A DNA stretch of 64,000 bases from Unio delphinus (lineage: Eukaryota > Mollusca > Bivalvia > Unionida > Unionidae): assembly GCA_029339505.1 (NCBI GenBank), contig JAQISU010000169.1:5076001-5140000 (forward strand), written 5' to 3'. The notes below the pieces were generated by a model that saw nothing but the letters and a program-made list of their open reading frames with translations, was not told the origin of the DNA and ran no database searches. Of this stretch, positions 57,701 to 64,000 are shown one piece after another. The translations under genes were made by a program, and so were the position numbers. Position 1 is the stretch's first letter, and each line of letters opens with the position of its first letter.

Positions 57701-58540
57701 TCCATCTTTCAAGAAAGGGTCCTTATAATAGAGGAGTAGCAATGGCCCAACAGTTGGAACCATGTGGGTTGGAATACTACCATTGAATCAGCCCAAGTCA
57801 GCTATCATGGCATGTCCATTGGCAAGGCAGTCTACCCCAGTTAACTTTACACGAAATAACCTACTGGTGTTGCTGTGCATTAAAACATCAAACCAGTCCA
57901 AAGCACCATACCAGTCTTTTAAAGAATATGATTCTTAACTTAGATTGATTAGTTTTATTTACTATTCAACTAACATTATATTGTTGATAAAACTATTGGT
58001 TTAAAAGTACTTTTTTAGTTGTAAATTTTGACATTTGTCCTAAGTGAACATAGTTGAAAGCAATTAATGGAGACAACATTCTTATACTTAGGTTGAACTA
58101 AATTTTCGTGCAGTTTTTAATTGTTGAGAAAATGTTAATTATTAATTTAACCGGTTTTGAGGACACTCCAAGACAGGCAAAAATTACACTATCCCTACAA
58201 GTTTATTTGAAACTAGTAGATAGAAATAAAAGATACCCACACAAAAATGAAAGACTGCCTTTTTTCTCCAGGTTCTTCTTCAAATACTCAAAGATGTGTC
58301 TCGAAATGCCAGTTGGAAGCCTGGTGTCGTGGCAACCAGCATCACTTCTAAACCCACTGATCATGAATTGACAGGAAGTAGGCCCAGGGGCATTGTTGGT
58401 GGTACACCAGTTCAGCATGACATCATTTCAGAAGAGGTCATCATTGCAGCTCAATGGAACTGGGCAGTAGAGTTGTGTAGATTCTTAGGACTTTCATCCA
58501 ACACAACAGATTCCATGCCAACTGTAACCAAGGAGTATAA
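48675..58540 (+). CDS. Membrane-anchored START-like protein (N-terminal part, 4 exons)
   Basis: Exons are 48675-48785, 53542-53595, 54490-54636 and 58272 to about 58540. The first three junctions are all phase 0 with good AG/GT sites. The protein begins with an uncleaved-type hydrophobic segment (residues 3-23, ending before KYISISKMR), so it is probably anchored in a membrane with the rest on the cytosolic side. Residues from about 64 (KGWKLNSFHHGSRVWCKE) through YGAFHKVKISPQ to LLQILKDVSRNASWKPGVV resemble the opening of a START lipid-transfer domain, which typically has a GW, then a charged KxV strand, then a W near the end of the first helix. The following stretch (VGGTPVQHDIISEEV and WNWAVELCRFLGL) does not fit START and I do not recognise it. 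The protein runs off the right edge. The gene is likely real; the START assignment is tentative, and no symbol can be given. Confidence 0.62.
49140..50200. mobile_element. Second copy of the hAT-like element, right part
   Basis: The stretch from about 49875 (TCGAAAGTTACTTTTTAACA, TTCTTCCAGGCCTTTATTTT) to ATCGGTACAGCTCTA at 50200 matches 43540-43868 throughout. AATCGG-type motifs start near 49170, but no left terminus was found. The copy lies in intron 1 of the plus-strand gene. Confidence 0.8.
50570..51620 (+). pseudogene. Decayed non-LTR retrotransposon (endonuclease to start of RT)
   Basis: Pieces in order are RRLSGVGFVIK-like (endonuclease core), NGHLLLEFC, TNTIFQQKDSLKMTWMHPRS, KHWHLIDYIIVRQRDLKDVL, then GVKADFQETLQSKLE, then WFDENNQEIKELLAKKRS, then TGDYKGFYEVLKAMY. 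This is the layout of an APE-type LINE ORF, with the endonuclease C-terminus leading into the linker before the reverse transcriptase. Frameshifts, stops and internal deletions make it inactive. The RT catalytic YxDD box is not present. Confidence 0.88.
51724..51784. repeat. (CT)n microsatellite
   Basis: About 30 uninterrupted CT units. Confidence 0.98.
51790..53541. other. Intron of the plus-strand gene, mostly unrecognised
   Basis: Apart from the hairpin at 53203-53245, I see nothing to annotate. Open frames here (for example 52157-52363, 52798-53222) lack domain or splice support. Confidence 0.5.
53203..53245. repeat. 20-bp perfect inverted repeat with 3-base loop
   Basis: The arms GGTGGGGTTAGGGAGAACAA and TTGTTCTCCCTAACCCCACC flank TTG. 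The stem is G+C-rich in an A+T-rich intron, 300 bp before exon 2. Confidence 0.95.
53542..53595 (+). CDS. START-like gene, exon 2
   Basis: This is an 18-codon exon (RKLRFSAFDVLSLLRNLK). The acceptor is TTTGTTTTCAG and the donor is AAG|GTAATG. It is short but in phase with both neighbours, and it looks amphipathic and basic. Confidence 0.6.
53834..53960. repeat. ~42-bp repeat, 3 copies
   Basis: TACCTCTGAAAAGTTTCTCT plus 'ataaatgtaatgactctttaa' occurs three times with small changes. Confidence 0.9.
54490..54636 (+). CDS. START-like gene, exon 3
   Basis: This is a 49-codon phase-0 exon with acceptor TTTATTTTCAG and donor CAG|GTAACA. It carries GWKLNSFHHGSRVWCKEV and IIYGAFHKVKISPQ. Codons are balanced and the frame is open beyond the splice sites. 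This is the part most like a START domain. Confidence 0.72.
54637..58271. other. Intron 3 of the plus-strand gene
   Basis: The stretch at 55440-55990 holds inverted copies of the 'TTTCAAGATGG' repeat family (complement of 2720-3850). The rest, 54640-55440 and 56000-57720, holds nothing recognisable. Confidence 0.55.
57725..57910 (+). repeat. Probable SINE-like repeat
   Basis: GGCAAGGCAGTCTACCCCAG and 'cctactggtgttgctgtgcattaaaacatcaaaccag' have the look of an invertebrate SINE 3' body. A tRNA-like head was not identified. Confidence 0.4.
58272..58540 (+). CDS. START-like gene, exon 4 (3' boundary uncertain)
   Basis: The acceptor TTTTTTCTCCAG is strong. The open frame gives LLQILKDVSRNASWKPGV, then a less typical stretch ending VTKEYKR. 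The best donor I see is AAAAG|GTGTTT near 58541, which is weak. A donor at GGAA|GTAGGC (about 58380) is an alternative and would shorten the exon. The frame stays open to 58630. Confidence 0.6.
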
Positions 58541-58631
58541 AAGGTGTTTAGATGTTTTATTCCGGCTTCTAGTGGCATATTTCCTCACATGCCATTGCAT
58601 GCAGAAAATACGTATTCCCCCTCACATGTGA

Positions 58632-59460
58632 CTTTAAAATCGACATCACAGTAGCCTTTAGATTGGTGTTTCACTACTCTGATGGATTTGTATGATGTCA
58701 TCACAACATCATGACAACATCCTAATTTTTTGTTTGTGCAATGTCAACAGTTTCTTCAAAACAAACATTTATTGACCTAGAAATGTTATTATACTGATAA
58801 TCAACAGTATGTATTGACATATGCTAGTAAAATCCCACCCATGGAATAGTGATTTGGTGGCAGGAACCTCATACAGGCTCATTCCTGCATGTAAGTTATG
58901 GTTCTTTGGGTGGGATTTCATTATTCAACATCAGATCATACAATGAATCATATCAGTATGACTGCTTCATTCTGTGCAGTGTTATGTATGGTGTTTGTAC
59001 ATCAATCACTTAATTTTGTCTCATTTGATGTGACAGAGTCAAAGGGACATAATTTGGCTTGTGCATTTAAAATAGGGCAAGTACTGATACTGTTGTAAAA
59101 TTTCCATAATGTAGTTTTTATGAAAACTAAGCTGGTCTAGAGACCATATTGATGAAACAATCACAGTAACTTTTTAAGTTGTCAAAATGATAGAATTATG
59201 TATTTACATTACACTCTGCAGTTTCACACAAAAATTCACTTCATATGTATGTCATTGAGTTGCAGATTGGCCATATTATGGGTCTTTTTTATCTTCATAA
59301 CAAAATAAAATTATAATTGAGTCTAGCTGATGTTTTTGTCAGAGTTTCAAGTCAGAATTATTCCACCTCCATTTAAATACAGCGTGTGAACTTGCAGTAA
59401 TCTTTTCATTTTACCAGCATCTATCATCAGGTGAAAGTTAATGAACTGTCTGTACTTGCT
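58632..59460. other. Downstream intron, nothing firm
   Basis: The CAAAGGGACATAATTTGG phrase at 59041 resembles a common interspersed repeat. No exon was recognised. Confidence 0.4.
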
Positions 59461-59479
59461 TATAAGTAGAGTCCAGCTG

Positions 59480-60035
59480 ATCCGACATCACATAATACAG
59501 TTAGCATAATCATATAGTACAGTTATTTGTTCCACTGATTACTTCTTACAAAGTGCATTGATCCATTCTACTGGTGCATTATGATGATTCAGATATGGGT
59601 CTCTGTTTATTCTTCTCCTGATTACTTCTAATAGACTAAATAAATACATTGATACTGGTGCATTATGATACTGCAGATATGGGTCTCTGTTATTGGTTCT
59701 ACTGATTACTTCTAATAGTCTAAATAAATACAATTCTACTGTTATATTATGATACTGCAGATCTGGGTCTATGTTATTTGTTCTACTGATTACTTCTAAT
59801 AGTCTAAATAAATACAATTCTATTGTTATATTATGATACTGCAGATCTGGGTCTATGTTATTTGTTCTACTGATTACTTCTAATAGTCTAAATAAATACA
59901 ATTCTATTGTTATATTATGGTAATGCAGATCTGGGTCTATGTTATTTGTTCTACTGATTACTTCTAATAGACTAAATAAATACAATTACACTGGTGTATT
60001 ATGTGACTGCAGATCTGGGTCTATGCAGTTTATAG
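59480..60035 (-). repeat. 84-bp tandem array B (about 6-7 units)
   Basis: Starts of 'actgattact' lie at 59534, 59617, 59701, 59785, 59869 and 59953, so the period is 84. Read on the minus strand the core is ACATAGACCCAGATCTGCAG, which aligns with ACAGATCTGCCA-type cores of array A. One minus-strand frame (59539-59985) stays open for 148 codons because the unit is a multiple of three. Outer units are more diverged than inner ones. Confidence 0.93.
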
Positions 60036-60039
60036 TTGG

Positions 60040-61700
60040 ATCCAACTTATATTTGAGTATACAAAGTACTTTGCCATGTTGTAGATGAAAGTTGAAAAAA
60101 AACCTGTTGAGTTAAATGTTTATACCTCCACTACTATAGTAATCATTATGTCTGTTTGTCCTTCCACCCTTCTGTCTAGCACCCATTAGCATAGCTAGTC
60201 TCAGTTAATATCTCATCTGGCCATATGGACAGTTGAGCTAATAGTATGGCACTACATCCTGTATCAGATCTCGATCTGTGTGTCAACACTTGCATGTTGT
60301 CGCTCTGGGGCAATGTTATTGATGAATTTTGTATACATGGAATATATACTTTTATCACATAGTCAATGCATTTTGCCAATAGTATGTGTAGTTTAATAGT
60401 TTTGATATTATGAATGTGAACATATTAGTTTATGTGATTCTGATTGATCCAGATAAGCCCATGAAATTATTGTGCAGTATTCTCATAACTAATTGGCTGT
60501 GATTATGTTAAAAAAAAAACATTTTATACCCTGCCTTCTGGAATGTTTTTATTGAAAATTTAAAACCTCCATTTTTGTATTCGACTCAGAAATGGAATTG
60601 GGGGAAATGGTCTCGTTTGTGTATATATTGCCAAATTACCCCCACAGTGGTTTGTTATGTCATGTATAACATAACAAATGATAAAAGCCCCAAGACAAGA
60701 ACAATAACAACAAGTCAAACTACAGGTATTCCTTAGATAATAATGAGGATGGGTTGGGGATGGATGGGCGGTATATCTATAGAATGGAGTCCACCCTGTA
60801 TACTAGCTTGGTTTAAGTGTGAACTTAGTAAAGTAAATAAACTCACCTTTGTTCACAGAAGAATGTAGACATCTCCCAAACTGACAGAACTTTATCCAAC
60901 CATAGCATATTTAGGCAGTAAATATGTGATGCAAGTCTGACTCAAAAAGAGATTTGTTTATGCCTTCTGTACAATCTAATGTTCCAAATAAAATCCTACA
61001 AATATCCAGTCACAAATACATTACAGTAAATGTGTGTATTTCTGCATCCAGTAATCTTCTTTTCACAAAAATGTCACCACATCGTAATGTTGAGTTGTGG
61101 TGTGATGTAGGCCAACTCAAACCAGTACAGCACACCATATCAATTATACAATGTGAAATCACACACATTGGACATTTTGTGTTGACAAATATTTTGTCTT
61201 TTGTAAATGTTCTGGGTTTTTTTTATACTTAAAAGTATACATTTACTATTTAAACTTTGTTTGGGATTATTTTTTATGCACAGGAAATTAAAGGTACAGC
61301 ATCTGTGAGAATAGCAAAACTGTTGGTTCTTTTTCTGTCTAAATAATTTCTGCTGGAATAAAACTGGGATAAAAAATCTCAAATGGGTAATAATTTCATA
61401 TTAAATTAATGAAACTTCTTGAATAATGACCAGCTTTTTTTTCACCAATGCTCACAAAAGCTGGACATTATCCAACTCATTTCATAAAGTTTAACTCCGT
61501 ATTAAATCATTTTGAAATCCTCTATACATCATTAAAGTCTTTTACAGGTTTAATAATGAGTGAGACCCATTCATATATAAATAAGCTGATCTTGCATCTG
61601 ACTGGCTGAGCACCTGTCTAAAGCTTTGTATTTTTGGTCTAACTTGCTTGCTTTTTTAAAAACTTTTCTGAGCTTTTGAACATACTGATTTCGACATATA
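60040..61700. other. Unrecognised A+T-rich sequence
   Basis: I see no exon or element. Short frames at 60954-61232 and 61140-61382 overlap each other on opposite strands and have no support. Confidence 0.45.
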
Positions 61701-61702
61701 AA

Positions 61703-62000
61703 ATGGAATTTGAATAGACTTTGTATTTAGTCACTATCCAATGGAATTTTGACTAGACTTTTTATTTTGTTGCAGGCTTATGGAATTTTGACTTGTCTTG
61801 ATGTTTACCTTCTGTCCAGTGGAATTTTGCCTAGGCTTTGTACTTAGTTGCAGTTCAATGGAAGTATGACTAGACTTTGTATTGAATCACTGTCCACTGG
61901 AATTGTGAATAGACATTGTTTTTAGTTCTTGTCCAATGGAATTTTTACCACACTTTGTATTTAGTTTTTGTCCAATGAAACTTTTACTACACTTTGTCCA
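61703..62000 (+). repeat. ~40-bp degenerate tandem array (about 7.5 copies)
   Basis: 'ATGGAATTTTGACTAGACTT' plus 'tgtatttagttactgtcca' recurs with period 39-41 and 10-25% change between units. Confidence 0.88.
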
Positions 62001-62719
62001 AAGCACAAGTTGATCATCAAAATTATTTTTAAATAAATTGTGTGATCTAAATCACTTGTAAATAGCATTAGAATGTTGCACTTTCAAAATGTGAATCTAA
62101 TGAATTGTTGGATCAGCTAAATCAATGGTAACTGTGTTTAAACATTAAATTATCAAAAGATACAAAATGTAAATCTAATTGCTAAATAAACAAATGTTGG
62201 ATGATAGGATCTGTTCAACGATTATCAATTTCGTGTTGTAAGCTTAAACACTCTGATATTAACTATATAGCCAGCACAGCATATTTAAGCCCCAGATTCA
62301 TTTGGTACAATTAAGAAGAAAAGCTTTGGCTCTGCTATGACAGGATTGTCACAACTGGAACAGCTGGGTGCCACGGAATATGTAAGACTTGTAATAAAGA
62401 ATTGCTGAGAATTTTACGAAACAGCCCTATAACACAGCAACTGTCATATGGAAGCCACCCCTGTAATTGAGAAACCAGTCAGTAATTTAAAATATAACAA
62501 TATAAAATGTGTATATTCTGAAAATGATTCGAAAACCTAAATCTATTTTTGTATTTGCTATATAATTATATATTATGGCCTGGTAAATTTTATTAAAATA
62601 AAAAAAATTGATTTAAATTTTTTAGAAATGTTTACAAATTTTTAAAAAAAATTAAAAATCATGATTTTCTTTAAACCTTGTATAGTGCAGGTTGAATGAG
62701 TTTAAATTCATTATATCAG

Positions 62720-63680
62720 GTTCAATGTTGATGACCTTGACAATGAATGTTGTGCTGCACTTAAAGGTTTATGTTACCCAAGACCTGTAAAAATATTTTT
62801 GTTACCAAATTTGGTATGTTAAAGTTTCTCGAGAATATCCTAGATTTTTAAATTACTCAACAGTTAAAATGAAGCAGTGGTCTTTTCTGAGATTCCAGGA
62901 AGTTCTTTTCAGCCAGTAGAATGTTAGTCCCTTTGGGGGACTTTTGTTGATGCATTACCTTTAAACTTTGTAAATATTATGGTCACCACCTGTTGATGCA
63001 TGTATCAACAAATCAATCTGAATTCCCTCTTTTATATGTTAGAGTTATTATGCCTTTGTTTGGCTGATTAATACAATGTATGGCTCAGTTAAACCCAGTT
63101 GTTCTTAGACATTTTATTTGGATTTCTGTGAAAGTCGGAACGTATTATGGTCATCATGGAAAAATGCACACATATAATCCTGTCCTAAGACAAAGCATGT
63201 TATTTTCTGATATCCATCCAAAAGGTCACCATGACTGAATGAAGAATAATGGTTTCTCAACAACAATTTGAATTCTCTATCATCTTCAGTTACTAAATGT
63301 TTTGGATGACTTGCACTTGGTGTAAGGAAGAACCCTGGTGACTTTGGTCAAATGGTCAAAACTCAAGTTAATTGACTGAAAGAAGTTTTAAAAAATGGTT
63401 TCCGGACATTAACATTAGTTCTACATGATATATATCATGCACTTTGGGTAAGGAAGAAGATTATTGATTTTAGGGTCAGAATGTCAAAGTCATGCACTGA
63501 AGGAAGAAACATGGTTTCCACAAATTAGCATTAGTTCACATACCTAGCCCAAACATTTCAGAAGGCTTGCAAATTAGAAAGAAACTTGTTATTTTTAATG
63601 TCAAAATGTACAAAGGTCAAAGTCACTTATACTGAAAGAAGAAAAATGTTTTTTGTGCAAGAAAAGTAGTTAACAATGAC
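62720..63680 (-). repeat. CTTGACC-type repeat, inverted copies
   Basis: 'ggtcaaatggtcaaaactcaag' (63338), 'aatgtcaaagtcatgcactgaag' (63480) and 'acaaaggtcaaagtcacttatac' (63611), with 'catgg(t)ttccacaaa.tagcattagtt', are the complement of the units at 37260-38120. Confidence 0.6.
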
Positions 63681-64000
63681 TATTGAACATGGAGAATTAT
63701 GTAAAGGGCATATCTGGGTACTCTTGTTGTAAACTTGTTATCCATTTGGACTTGTGGCTCATTTAATGTATGACAGAATTTTGCTCAGGAACATGTTAGT
63801 GGATTGCTGTGAAATTTGAAACATGGTCATCATCAGATGACATGCTTGTTGACAAATTATTCATACTCACATTATTTTAGTTAGAGTTATATAGCACATT
63901 ATTGTACTGTAGATTCATCATGTTTATGGAAGAATATAGATGGAATGCATGAGGAACAAGGGTATGTTGATGTGTGGAAATTGATCACCATTTCTCATGT

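Noticed and set aside
58203..58418. 71-codon minus-strand frame
   Set aside because: It is the antisense shadow of exon 4 of the plus-strand gene.

Overview
The window is animal nuclear DNA, strongly A+T-rich, with large introns and a dense load of short interspersed repeats. No viral, bacterial or organelle block is visible. The tRNA-derived SINEs, the tandem CTTGACCTTTGACC-type repeats and the LINE 3' end with an (ATT)n tail fit a marine invertebrate. A mollusc, probably a bivalve, is my best guess. That placement rests on repeat style and on the divergence of the one conserved gene, not on a marker gene.

Only two protein-coding genes can be supported, and they are divergently arranged. 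On the minus strand, eight coding exons between 40074 and 10326 encode the first 324 residues of CPSF2 (CPSF100), a subunit of the mRNA 3'-end processing complex. All splice phases agree. The gene runs off the left edge, because no further exon is found in 1-10325. On the plus strand, four phase-0 exons (48675-48785, 53542-53595, 54490-54636, 58272 to about 58540) encode the N-terminal part of a membrane-anchored protein that looks START-like. It continues past the right edge. A possible CPSF2 5'-UTR donor at 48355 would place both transcription starts within about 0.3 kb of each other.

The rest is introns and intergenic DNA made largely of mobile elements. At least three hAT-type elements have clean 8-bp target-site duplications (20739-21108, 32125-33350, 41391-43868). 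A fourth is probable (11453-11750), and a further element is nested inside an older repeat (23845-24937). Decayed protein-coding transposon remnants are a Tc1/mariner transposase (26160-26810), a pogo/Tigger-type CENP-B DNA-binding segment (42765-43114), a LINE endonuclease/RT (50570-51620) and a LINE 3' end (30834-31125). At least two tRNA-derived SINE families are present, with target-site duplications for several copies.

The most unusual structures are: a dispersed 84-bp-period repeat, present as two arrays in opposite orientation about 55 kb apart plus single copies, whose units stay open in one frame; a perfect 156-bp palindrome (22407-22562); a 127-bp fold-back element (39346-39472); and a ~375-bp tandem array split by a 2.4-kb terminal-inverted-repeat element just upstream of the plus-strand gene. 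Long stretches hold only unrecognised A+T-rich sequence, and these are stated as such.
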